Shown here one piece after another: positions 10,195 through 20,200 of a DNA stretch of 64,000 bases. The notes beneath the pieces were generated by a model. It was not told the origin of the DNA. It searched no databases and worked only from the letters and a program-made list of their open reading frames with translations. This DNA comes from Uranotaenia lowii. Lineage: Eukaryota; Arthropoda; Insecta; Diptera; Culicidae. Location: the NCBI RefSeq assembly GCF_029784155.1, contig NC_073693.1, positions 316,446,351-316,510,350 on the forward strand, given 5' to 3'. The stretch's first letter is position 1. Every line of letters begins with the position of its first letter. Both the position numbers and the translations under genes were made by a program.

Positions 10195-12670
10195 GTACTA
10201 ACACTTATAGCTTGAACAAGTGAATTTGTCAAGTCAAACTCTTTCACTTGACCGGTCGAAAGTTAAATTCGGAGCTAAACTTATTTCTATCGGTACTAAT
10301 ATGAATAGCTCGTACTAGAGAACTCGCGATTTTATTTTTCGTCACCTACAAGTCAAACACTTTCACTTGACCGGTCGAAAGTTGAAATAGAATCTAAACT
10401 CATTTCTACCTGTACTAATGCTAGTAGCTTGTACTAGCGAACTCGCGACACTAGTTTTGGTCACCTGCAAGTCAAACCCATTCATTTGACCGGTCGAAAG
10501 TTTGAATCGGAGCTAAACTAATTTCTACCTGTACTAACACTAGTAGCTTGTACTAGCGAACTTACGATATTACTTTTCGTCATCCACAAGTCAAACCCTT
10601 TCACTTGACCGGTCGAAAGTTGAAATCGGAGCTAAACTAATTTCTCGCGGTACTAACACTAATAGCTTGTACTAGCGAACTCGCGACACTATTATTCGTC
10701 ACCTACGAGTCAATCCCTTTCATTTGACCGGTCGAAAGTTGAAATCGGAGCTAAACTAATTTCTACCTGTACTTACACTAGTAGTTTGTACTAGCGAACT
10801 CGCGACACTAGTTTTCGTCACCTACAAGTCAAACCCTTTCACTAGAGGGGTCGCAAGTTGAAATCGGAGCTAAACTAATATCTCGCGGTACTAACACTAA
10901 TACTTTGTACTAGCGAATTCGCGACACTATTTTTCGTCATCTACAAGTCAAATCCTTTCACTTGACCGGTCGAAAGTTGAAATCGGAGCTAAACTAATTT
11001 CTAGCTGTACTAACACTAGTAGCTTGTACTAGCGAACTCGCGACACTAGTTTTCGTCACCTACAAGTCAAACCCTTTCACTAGAGGGGTCGCAAGTTGAA
11101 ATCGGAGCTAAACTAATTTCTACTTGTACTAACACTAGTAGCTTGTACTAGCGAACTCGCGACACTATTATTCGTCACCTACGAGTCAATCCCTTTCATT
11201 TGACCGGTCGAAAGTTGAAATCGGAGCTTAACTAATATCTTGCGGTACTAACACTAATACTTTGTACTAGCGAATTCGCGACACTATTTTTCGTCATCTA
11301 CAAGTCAAACCCTTTCACTTGACCGGTCGAAAGTTGAAATCGGAGCTAAACTAATTTCTAGCTGTACTAACAGTAGTAGCTTGTACTAGCGAACTCGCGA
11401 CACTATTATTCGTCACCTACGAGTCAATCCCTTTCATTTGACCGGCGAAAGTTGAAATCGGAGCTAAACTAATTTCTACCTGTACTTACACTAGTAGTTT
11501 GTACTAGCGAACTCGCGACACTAGTTTTCGTCACCTACAAGTCAAACCCTTTCACTAGAGGGGTCGCAAGTTGAAATCGGAGCTTAACTTATATCTCGCG
11601 GTACTAACACTAATACTTTGTACTAGCGAATTCGCGGCACTAGTTTTCGTCATCTACAAGTCAAACCCTTTCACTTGACCGGTCGCAAGTTGAAATCGGA
11701 GCTAAACTCATTTCTACCTGTACTAACACTAGTAGCTTGTACTAGCGAATTCGCGACACTATTTTTCGTCATCTACAAGTCAAACCCTTTCACTTGACTG
11801 GTCGAAAGTTGAAATCGGAGCTAAACTAATTTCTACCTGTACTAACACTAGTAGTTTGTACTAGCGAACTCGCGACACTAGTTTTCGTCACCTACAAGTC
11901 AAACCCTTTCACTAGAGGGGTCGCAAGTTGAAATCGGAGCTAAACTAATTTCTAGCTGTACTAACACTAGTAGCTTGTACTAGCGAGCTCGCGACACTAG
12001 TTTTCGTCATCTACAAGTCAAACCCTTTCACTTGACTGGTCGAAAGTTGAAATCGGAGCTAAACTAATTTCTACCTGTACTTACACTAGTAGCTTGTACT
12101 AGCGAACTCGCGACACTATTATTCGTCACCTACGAGTCAACCCCTTTCATTTGACCGATCGAAAGTTGAAATCGGAGCTAAACTAATTTCTACCTGTACT
12201 AACACTAGTAGTTTGTACTAGCGAACTCGCGACACTATTTTTCGTCATCTACAAGTCAATCCCTTTCACTTGACTGGTCGAAAGATGAAATCGGAGCTAA
12301 ACTAATTTCTAGCTGTACTTACACTAGTAGCTTGTACTAGCGAGCTCGCGACACTAGTTTTCGTCACCTACAAGTCAAACCCTTTCACTAGAGGGGTCGA
12401 AAGTTGAAATCGGAGCTAAACTAATATTAGCTGTACTAACACTAGTAGCTTGTACTAGCGAACTCGCGACACTATTTTTCGTCACCTACAAGTCAAACCC
12501 TTCCACTAGAGGGGTCGCATGTTGAAATCGGAGCTAAACACATTTCTCGCGGTACTCACATTAGAAGCTTGTACTAGCGAGCTCGCGGCACTATTTTTCG
12601 TCACCTACAAGTCAAACCCTTTCACTAAACGGGTCGCAAGTTAAAATCGGAGATAAACTAATTTCTACTG
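10195..12670 (-). repeat. 119-bp minisatellite, right arm, about 20 copies inverted
   Basis: The same 119-bp unit occurs here as its reverse complement (TTGTACTAGCGAACTCGCG, TTTTCGTCACCTACAAGTC, AAATCGGAGCTAAACTAAT). The array is about twice as long as the left arm. The orientation switch lies at 10160-10195, where a partial unit reads into its complement through a short diverged joint. Variants carrying AGAGGGGTCG and ACCGGTCG alternate irregularly. Confidence 0.9.
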
Positions 12671-13511
12671 GTATTTGTTCCGTTAATCATCATTAGTTTG
12701 TTTTAATCTCGCGTATGTACTATCTTCCTATAGAAAAGTCAACAAATTAAATTTGAATCATATTCTTATTTAATCGATCTGAATCCCATTGTCTAAATTT
12801 ACTTTGCATTAAAAGTGGTCGCGACAGTCAAATTCATAACATTTCAATGTTACGATTGAAATTTCGTGACATTATAAATATCGATGTCGCCGTAGCATTT
12901 CCAAAAAAAGGATGTCATTCATGTTATCGAAATTTTACTAGTTAATGGTAAAATTTTCATAAATACTAGTGCTTGGAGCTATTAATAATATGTAACGTAA
13001 ACCTCCTACATTGATTCTTTTAATCCTCCCGCCAAGTCCATTGCCTGCTACCATTTGTTCCAACTATCTTGCTGATGAAATTAAACACACAGATTTATCA
13101 ATCGGGCCACGGCAAATACAAAACACAAGCCCCACACTAGAGCCCGTGCGCGCCGCCCGGTGACAAGAAGAGAGCCGCCTCAGACCGTTTGGAGGGCCGC
13201 CGCGAGCTGCATTGAGAGCCGCTGCGTGCTGTTCTGTTAACCAAAAGAGAGACCTAGCACGCCGCTCGGTTAGGACTTAGGACGCGCAGTGAGCTAGCCG
13301 TGCCTGTCTGACTCGGCCGCTCGCGCAGATTTCGGATAGCGCATCTCGTCGACGAGAACGAGTGGAAAAGATAGAGCGAGCGTGTTTTTTGTTTAGAGCG
13401 AGAGTGCGTCAACGGCCAGAACGCAAACGATGAAGTGTTTTGCACGAGAGAATGGTTTGCGTGTGTTGCGCGTGGCTAAAAGAGTGCGTTTTGTTGAACC
13501 CTGAACGTTTT

Positions 13512-14384
13512 CAACAACTGAATATTAAATTCCATTTTCACTTCAAAATAAGAAAATGTCATAAAATCTTACAGGACTATCATTAAAATTTAATTTGATA
13601 TAGGTGATAGTCGTTACCTATCTCACTTCTCATCAACTGTTCTAATCTGATATATTGAACATCTCTGTGAATTCACTAAGAGCAGATTGATATCAGAGAT
13701 TAACAGTTCAGTGATAAGAGCGTAGGAGAGATCAATCTGAGTAGATTAGAGAAGTTTTTAGTGACAGAAAGGACTCTCCGCAAACCAGTCTAGCGGCTAC
13801 CATCTTTCAATAAAGATTTGATCGTTTATGTGAAACTTGTGCTCACTAATAAAAATATGTTTTTGTTCTTACTAAAGTAAATTTGATTTTTGTAACGGAT
13901 CGGAAGAAAATATATCGGATATTGTGCGCGATGCTTTACTGAGTGGACCTGGCATAAGATTTTGCGATTCCGAAGTTTTGGTTCCGAGTAATCGCCTCTC
14001 GAAGTCCCAACTTTAGAGCCTACCTTCCCGGACCATAGAGTCTAACCTTCTTGCCCGGCCGTGCTAGGAACGGTTCAATCAGCGTAGCAACATTCAGAAC
14101 ACTGCTGTAAGATCGAGTGTAAATCGAAGCTCATTTGGAAGCCCAGCCCACGAACCCAGGTGATTACAAAGGTGTAAATCTTTATTTCAATTTACTCAGC
14201 CTGTTTAGGACTTTCATTCGCCAAAAACAGAGCTTCATTATTGCTTCTTTTTAGACAAGAACTTAAACCTTGAACTGAAATTCGAATCTCAAGTAAAAAT
14301 TCAAAACCAAATCAAACTCAATTCATTAAACTTGATTCGGGCCAATTCACCAATTTGACTTCATGGATTTGTTACATCTTTCAC
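13512..14384. other. No gene; possible LTR remnant
   Basis: AATAAA occurs at about 13808, followed by a GT/T-rich stretch, and 13970-14110 is GC-richer without an ORF. This is reminiscent of the 3' part of an LTR and its leader, but no paired LTR, primer-binding site or gag/pol was found. Weakly supported. Confidence 0.25.
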
Positions 14385-15850
14385 AGTTCTTACTTAGAGA
14401 TTTGTCTTACACATTCGCTAATGGGTCTGTCCCATACAATACATTTTCTCGACTGAACCTCTCAATAGTTAGTTCAATACATCAAACTGTTTGGACTGCC
14501 CCACTCAGGAGTATGTACCTTACAATTAATCATCTAGACTGCCCCTCTCAGAAGTTTTTCTCATACCTCAAATCATCTGGATTATGGGGTCCGGGTATGA
14601 TGTACGCGTTGCATTGGAGATTTGTCGAACTTAATGATCTAACGAATGCATGTGGACACATACTTAGGCAGAAACTGCGGTGAATCCGTGCACCCATGGT
14701 GGATAACCAACATACAACATACATACCTCAAATCATCTGGACTGCCCCTCTCAGGGGTTTTCCCATATATTCGACTATTTGGACTGTCCCACTCAGGGGA
14801 TCACAATTCAGGGGACTACCCTTCTCAGGGCTTTGTCTGAAACATCCGATAATTTTCCGGCACCCAGGGGTCTGTCCTATACAATACATTTTCTCGACTG
14901 CCCCTCCCAGGGGTTTGTCCAATGCATTCGACTATATGGACTGCCCCACTCAGGGGTTTGTCTCATATTACAAATCGTCTGGACTGCCTCCCTCAAACCC
15001 CTGAGTCCCATACATCCGATAATTTAGACTGCCTTACTCAGGGGTCTGTCCCATACAATACATTTTCTCTACTGTCCCCCTCAGGGGTTTGTCTAATACA
15101 TTCGACTAGGTATATGGACTGCCCCACTCATATCTCATATTACAAATTACCTTGACTGCCCTTCTCAGGGGTTTATCCAAAACATCCGATAATTTCAACT
15201 GCTCCACTCAGGGTTCTGTCCCATACAATACATTTTCTTAACTGCACCTTTCAGAGGTTTGTCCAATGCATTTGACTTTTTGGACTGCCTTACTCAGGGG
15301 TCTGTTCCGTATCAATAATCATCTCGACTGCCCCACTCAGGGTTTTGTCTCATATCACAAATTATCAGGACAGCCTCTCTCAGGGGTTTGTCCCATACAT
15401 CCGATAATTTTAACTGCCCCACTTAGGGATCTGTCCCATAAAATACATTTTCTCGTCTGCCCCTCTCAGGGGTTTCTCTAGTACATTCGACTATATGGAC
15501 TGCCCCACTCGAGATTGGTCTCATATTACAAAGCACCTGAACTGCCCCTCTCAGGGGTTTAACCCAAACATCCGATAATTTTAACTGCTCCACTCAGGGT
15601 TCTGTCCCATACAATACATTTTCTTAACTGCCTCTTACAGAGGTTTGTCCAATACATTTGACTTATTGGACTGCCCAACTCAGGGGTCATCTCGACTGCC
15701 CCACTCAGGGTTTTGTCTCATATCACAGATCATCAGGACAGCCTCTCTCAGGGGTTTGTCCCAAACATCCGATAATTTTAACTGCCCCACTTAGGGATCT
15801 GTCCCATAAAATACATTTTCTCGTCTGCCCCTCTCAGGGGTTTCTCCAAG
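14385..15850 (+). repeat. 43-bp minisatellite with a 386-bp higher-order unit
   Basis: Units of about 43 bp share CTCAGGGGTTTGTCC and GGACTGCCCCA, with variable middles such as ACATCCGATAATTT, ATACATTTTCTCGAC and CATTCGACTATATGG. About 30-34 units are present, the first ones strongly diverged. Positions 15181-15480 and 15567-15850 repeat the same order of unit variants at an offset of 386 bp, showing amplification of a multi-unit block. Frames through it give repeats such as LDCPTQGFV on one strand. They are interrupted by stops and not conserved, so I do not call a gene. Confidence 0.9.
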
Positions 15851-15915
15851 CTACACGAATACCGATTAGAAGTATCATTCCAAACCCTAACAATTTCGAT
15901 AAAATAAAAATTTCG

Positions 15916-16029
15916 AAGAATTCTTTCAAAGTCATGAAATAGCGTCTTCAATAATAGCTAAAAATTATTTGGAATGCTTTCCTGATTATTCGTTTCCATG
16001 TTCATTATCCAAGCAAGATAGTCCTTCGG
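15916..16029 (+). repeat. dup1 copy A, distal remnant
   Basis: GAATTCTTTCAAAGTCATGAAA through GATTATTCGTTTCCATGTTC matches 45020-45110 and restores the alignment broken at 6292. It leads directly into the 5' part of an RTE copy, as in block B. Confidence 0.75.
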
Positions 16030-16966
16030 AAGGTGGTCATATCACCTATTGACTTACAACTCCTATTTTCAACCTCCCCGTGGTGCTGGTTGGGGTACAA
16101 ACAACCCTCGAGTACCCAACCTTGGTGGACGCTTTGGTCGAGCTGACATACTTAGGGGATTCCATACGCGTCTGTGCTTCATGTTACGTCTGGGCTCCAT
16201 GGTGGTGTTCGGGGCCCAAAACAGTAACATCACGACGGTCCTCCTGCGAGATAGTGGGGTTAGCTACCGCCTTGCGAGCTCATGACTGCAAAAATACACA
16301 AGCAACGAACAATGAACAACAAATTTCCAATGGAAATTGGCAAAGACCCAAACGACGAAAAGAGACCAGGCAGCGATTGGAAACTTGGAACATGGAACTG
16401 CCTATTTATAAATTTCATGGGCAGTAATCACGTGCTCTCCAACGAGCTGAAGAGCCGCAAATTCTACATCGCAGCGCTGCAGGAGTTATGATGGAAGGGT
16501 TCCACGATACGAACGATCCGAGATAATTTTACCGTTTACCAGAGCTGCGGCAACACACAGGAGTTAAGAAAAGGTTCCATAGTGATGGGGGAAATGCAGA
16601 AGCGTGTGATCGGGTGATGGCCGATCGACCAACGAATGTGCCAGTTGAGAATCAAGGCCCGTTTTTTCAACATCAGCATCATCATCGCGCACTGCTCTCA
16701 CCTCGGAAGTATCGGTAACGACAAAGACTAATTCTACGCGCAGCTGCAACGTGAATACCGTGGCTGTCCAAATTGAAACATTGGAACACAATTGTAAGGT
16801 TCTGCGCGCACCACCTGACCAACGTCCAATACCGGTTCTCTCGCTAGTACACCTGGAGATCACTGTACTAAACGAGGCGCCAACATCAAGTCAGTCCACT
16901 ACCTGGTCAAGATGCGCCCAAAACTCTCCGTAGTGAACAACATACGAAACCGACGCCAGTGGCTAG
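16030..16966 (+). pseudogene. RTE-clade non-LTR retrotransposon, copy 1 (5' UTR and endonuclease remnant)
   Basis: This region aligns with 18465-19580 (copy 2). A leader with CCTCCCCGT and TGGTGTTCGGG comes first, then the start of the endonuclease open frame (KLGTWNC near 16380, then LSNELKSRKFYIAALQE near 16430-16485). Stops follow at once, for example TGA right after CAGGAGTTA near 16489, and large internal deletions remove most of the endonuclease. The end (PKLSVVNNIRNRR near 16915-16960) matches the end of the copy-2 domain. RTE elements encode an AP-type endonuclease that nicks target DNA, followed by reverse transcriptase. Here no RT is left. It abuts the start of another RTE copy. Confidence 0.7.
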
Positions 16967-17042
16967 TGAACGGTAGACAATGTGTAACTCGAGACCCCAG
17001 ACACCCAACCTTCGGGTAGTGGTCATATCACCTCTTGTCTTG

Positions 17043-17342
17043 GAACGTGACCGGTGGACCCATCGCTTAATCCCTAATATCGGATCCTGGATGGATCGAA
17101 GACATGGTGAGGTGGACTTCTGCATGACACAGTTCCTGACTGGTCACGGATGTTTCATGCAGTACCACCATTGCAATTGGTTTGGACACGTGGCTTCGCC
17201 ATCTTGTCTAACCTGCGGAGACATAGAAGAGATACCAGAGCACGTAGTGTTCAACTGTCCAAGGTTCGAAGAGGTACGTGCTAACATGCTTGCCGTCTGC
17301 GGACCAGACACGACAGCCACGTCGCGGAATACTCTCGGGTAG
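17043..17342 (+). pseudogene. R1-clade non-LTR retrotransposon, C-terminal ORF2 fragment
   Basis: An open frame from about 17043 to a TAG at 17341 encodes the C-terminal tail typical of R1-clade ORF2: RWTHRLIP, then MDRRHGEVDF, then FLTGHGCF, and a zinc knuckle C-x2-C-x8-H-x4-C at about 17205-17258. In R1 elements this domain follows the reverse transcriptase and probably binds nucleic acid. The reverse transcriptase and endonuclease are missing, consistent with the 5' truncation common in non-LTR insertion. It sits inside the 5' UTR of RTE copy 2: RTE leader sequence (GTGGTCATATCACC) lies just upstream at 17020-17040 and resumes at 18465. Confidence 0.7.
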
Positions 17343-18464
17343 AGTGGTCTCACGTCGCCTTCCGATGAGCCACTCGAGTCGGGTAGGGTAACATCACCGT
17401 CGGGATTCATCTGAGTCGCAAGCGTCTAAGACCCGTACGTGTGCTGTGACAGGCGCGAGTCCAGGATAAGCTGCTCTCGATCGGCACACGGCGTGCAAAA
17501 ATCCTAGGGTTGCCAGCCAAAAAGGGAGGAGGAAGACCGGACCACGTTCGGAGTAGAATGCCCTTTCGGCGGGGGGCATTTGAGTAGTGTGCGTCCGATC
17601 CTAGCAGTAAAGCATACAAAGAAAAGACAATATCTTCTCCGTATGCCGAGCCTCTTAGGTACGTCGCGATCGTTGTGTAGGATACCTCCACCGCCGTGGA
17701 GTATCTGAGAAAAACGCGCTCCCTACGAGGGAGGCTGCGGGGATAAGACTTGACCTTCTTCGTAGTCGAACTCGTAGGGGGAAGAGTATTTACGCCGCGA
17801 AATACTCTCGGGTAGGGTGACTTCACGTCGTCGGCGGGTGAGTCACCTGAGTCGGTGTAGAATGAATTCTCCGCCGGGAATCATCCGAGTAGTCTTTCGT
17901 AAAGCCCCGGACGTGTGCTGTGACAGGCGTGTGTCCAGGATAAGCTGCTCTCGATCGGCATACGGACGGGCAAAGAGGAGAGGGCCTCGAGCCAAGCCAA
18001 GTGGAGCCAAGATCTCGAGTCGTTAGAGGAGAGGTCATTGGTCTCTTGCAGTGGTCTCGAACAGAGACAGAGCGCACGATTTTCGTGGGAACCAATCTAG
18101 TCTCGAGTTGCGAGTAAAGGCCGGATCTCGAGTCGTTAAAGGAGAGGTCCTTAGTCTTGAATCGTAACGAGAGGCAGGGTGTATTTTATGCTGGAGTTTG
18201 ACTCGAACTAGAGTTGCCGATGAGCGTTTAAGCGCGGACTTGGTCTCCCATCTCGGGTATAGCCTTCGTTGCAGGTCTGGGTGGGAATTATGGCCAGAGG
18301 CCCCAGGTGGGCTTTATGGCGTAGGGGTACTTAGTATACTGAGTCGTCCAATTGCACCCATGGACCCAGAGTAGCATACTGGGGGGACTCGGTCGCTTGC
18401 CGTGCCTTGGAATGCAATCCGTAAAAAGGATTTACCACCTGGGTGATCAACTAACAACTGCAAC
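17343..18464 (+). repeat. R1-like 3' region with internal repeats
   Basis: The region is GC-rich and non-coding. A ~170-bp unit beginning AATACTCTCGGGTAG and ending in GATAAGCTGCTCTCGATCGG occurs at about 17330-17500 and 17803-17970. A second repeat, TCTCGAGTCGTTA..GGAGAGGTC, occurs at 18010-18035 and 18125-18150. This is probably the 3' UTR of the R1 fragment, partly duplicated. The small open frames on both strands are not conserved. Confidence 0.55.
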
Positions 18465-18795
18465 TCCGATTCTCTACCTCCCCGTTGTGCTAGCTGGAGT
18501 GCGAGCAACCTTAGCGGAGATCGGGTACCCAACCCCGGTGGATGCTTTGGTCGCATGCAGACTGAGATAGGGGGCTTCGTACGCGTCTGTTTTCCATGTC
18601 AGGGGCGGCGTGCGGAGTACAACAACGTCCTGGTGGTGTTCGGGACCCAAAACAGCAACATCACGATGGTCCTCCTGCGAGAAAGTGGGGTTAGCTGCGG
18701 GCCTTGCGAGCCCGTGACTACAAAAAACATAAGCAACGAACAACGAACAACAAATTTCGGATGGAAATCGGCAAAGACCCACGCGACGAAAAGGG
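18465..18795 (+). mobile_element. RTE copy 2, 5' UTR (resumed)
   Basis: The sequence matches 16060-16370 of RTE copy 1 and parts of 45225-45470 of copy 3: CTACCTCCCCGT, GTACCCAACC, GATGCTTTGGTCG, TGGTGTTCGGG and the AAC-rich leader before the endonuclease. The first ~70 bp of this leader lie upstream of the R1 fragment at 16970-17040. Confidence 0.65.
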
Positions 18796-19587
18796 ACTAG
18801 CGATTGGAAACTTGGAACATGGAATTGCCGATCACTAAATTTTGTGGACAGTACCCACGTGCTCTCCAATGAATTGAAGAGCCGCAAATTCGACATCGTA
18901 GCGCTGCAGGAGGTATGCTGGAAGGGCTCCACGGTAGGAACGTACCCAGATGGTCGGGCTATCTGCCAGAGCTGCGGCAACACACACGAGCTTGGAACAG
19001 CTTTTATAGTGATGGGAAAGATGCAAAAGCGCGTGATCGGGTGGTGGTCGATCAACTTACGAATGTGCCGGTTGAGAATCAAGGGCCGGTTCATCAATAT
19101 CAGCATTATCAACGTGCACAGCCCTCACCTCGGAAGTACCGGTGACGACAAAGACGAATTTTACGCGCAGCTGGAGCGTGAATACGAACGTTGCCAAAAA
19201 CATGATTTCAATATCGTCATCGGAGTTTTTAATGCTCAGGTCGGCCAGAAGGAGGAATTCAAACCGACAATTGGAAGGTTCAGTACGCACCAGCTGACCA
19301 ACGAAAATGGCCTCAGACTCATTGATTTCGCCGCCTCCAAACGAATGGTCGTACGTAGTACCCTTTTCCAGCACCGCCTCCCACACAAGTACACCTGGAG
19401 ATCACCGTACCAAACGCAATCACAGATCGACCACGTTTTGATTGACAGCCGGCACTTCTCGGACATCATCGACGTCAGATCCTATCGAGGCGCCAACATC
19501 GAGTCAGATCACTATCTGGTGATGGTGAAGATAGGCCCAAAACTCTCCGTAGTGAACAACACACGAAACCGGCGCCCGCCTCGGTAA
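18796..19587 (+). pseudogene. RTE retrotransposon copy 2, AP-type endonuclease domain
   Basis: The frame carries the exonuclease-endonuclease-phosphatase fold of RTE ORF2. LGTWNC lies near 18805 and FDIVALQEVCWKG near 18890-18925 (metal-binding Glu). GVFNAQVG at about 19222-19245 shows the usual catalytic Asp of GDFNAQ changed to Val. Then come GLRLIDFAASKRM, the YTWRSP motif near 19390, QIDHVLID near 19425, and SDHYLV near 19505 (catalytic Asp-His). It ends at a TAA (about 19587) where copy 3 has a Leu codon. The enzyme would nick target DNA to prime reverse transcription. The D-to-V change and premature stops make this copy inactive. Best described as RTE, JAM1-like in general layout. Confidence 0.8.
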
Positions 19588-20200
19588 AATATCGCATGAC
19601 TGAAGCAACCTCAGGTCGCGGCAGACTACGCGCAATCGGTCGAAGCAGCACTGCAGGCAGAGGGCGAGGTTGACGAAGCCCCTCTCGTGGACTGTTGGAT
19701 ACCATCAAGACAGCTATCAACAGTGCTGCGAAGAACGTCATCGGTTATGTGGAGCGAACTCGACGGAACGACTGGTTCGACGAGGAGTGTAGAAGGGTGA
19801 TGGACGAAGAGAATGCCGCGCGGGCGGCAGTAGTGCAAAGAGGCACCCGTCGAAATGTGGAAAATCACCGACAGCGGAAGAGGCAACGAGTCCAAATTTT
19901 CCAGGAGAAAAAGCGCCGCCTGGAGAAGGAGGAGCTCGAGGAGCTGGAGCAGCTGCATCGTTCCCAAGAAACACGAAAGTTCTATCAGAAACTCAACGCA
20001 TCCCGCAAAGGCTTCGTGCCGCAAGCCGAAATGTGCCGGGATAAGGACGGGGGCATCCTGACGGATAATCGTGAGGTGATCAAAAGGTGGAAGCAGCACT
20101 TCGATGAACACCTGAACGGCGCACATGCAGAAGATCAAGACGGTGTGGGGGAAGGTACATCGCTGGCGTAGCCAACGACGTAGAGGAACCAATCCCAACG
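19588..20200 (+). pseudogene. RTE copy 2, endonuclease-RT linker
   Basis: An open frame at 19695-20171, shifted relative to the endonuclease, encodes the basic helical linker usual between RTE endonuclease and RT. It shows RNDWFDEECRR, a long charged helix rich in RQRKRQ and EKKRRLEKEELEELEQL, the RKFYQKLNASRKGF motif near 19980-20020, and KRWKQHFDEHLNG near 20085-20115. It ends with a frame break before the RT. There are at least two frameshifts or stops relative to an intact ORF2. Confidence 0.75.

Larger units (their letters stand above)
8261..13503. mobile_element. hAT-type giant foldback element (5243 bp)
   Basis: The element starts CAGGGTTCAAC (8261) and ends GTTGAACCCTG (13503), so its termini are inverted repeats of the hAT CAGGG type. 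It is flanked by a perfect 8-bp duplication AACGTTTT at 8253-8260 and 13504-13511, the hAT target-duplication length. The homology continues inward: 8500-8930 matches the complement of 12670-13190, including GCTCTC, AAATCTGT and the TTAATCATCATTA region. The core is a 119-bp tandem repeat in one orientation (8930-10160) and in the opposite orientation (10195-12670). The whole element is therefore two arms of unequal length, about 1.9 and 3.3 kb. No transposase is encoded. The ends are GC-rich (CGCGCGCGGC and similar), unlike the AT-rich flanks. Confidence 0.8.
6293..15915. other. 9.6 kb insertion splitting dup1 copy A
   Basis: In copy B the sequence runs without a break from ACTGCAAACGTTTCTG into GAATTCTTTCAAACTCATG (45003-45040). 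In copy A the corresponding halves lie at about 6275-6292 and 15916-15940, separated by this stretch. It contains the Helitron, the hAT-like foldback element, an LTR-like piece and the 43-bp minisatellite. I found no clean target duplication at the outer junctions, so it may have grown by several insertions or a rearrangement. The intervals 6293-6499 and 8003-8252 hold only AT-rich sequence. Confidence 0.7.

Noticed and set aside
8930..12670. CRISPR-like regular spacing of repeats
   Set aside because: The whole 119-bp unit is repeated, including what would be the spacers; the genome is eukaryotic and the arrays belong to a foldback element.
14363..15942. Several frames of 64-106 codons with repeated LDCPTQGFV-like stretches
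   Set aside because: They are readings of the 43-bp minisatellite; frames shift and stop repeatedly and the unit length is not a multiple of three.
17407..17826. 139-codon complement frame in the R1-like 3' region
   Set aside because: It lies opposite a GC-rich repeat-bearing 3' UTR, crosses the repeated block, and has no domain.
18474..19112. 212-codon complement frame
   Set aside because: Antisense shadow of the RTE leader and endonuclease; the plus strand contains the recognised motifs.
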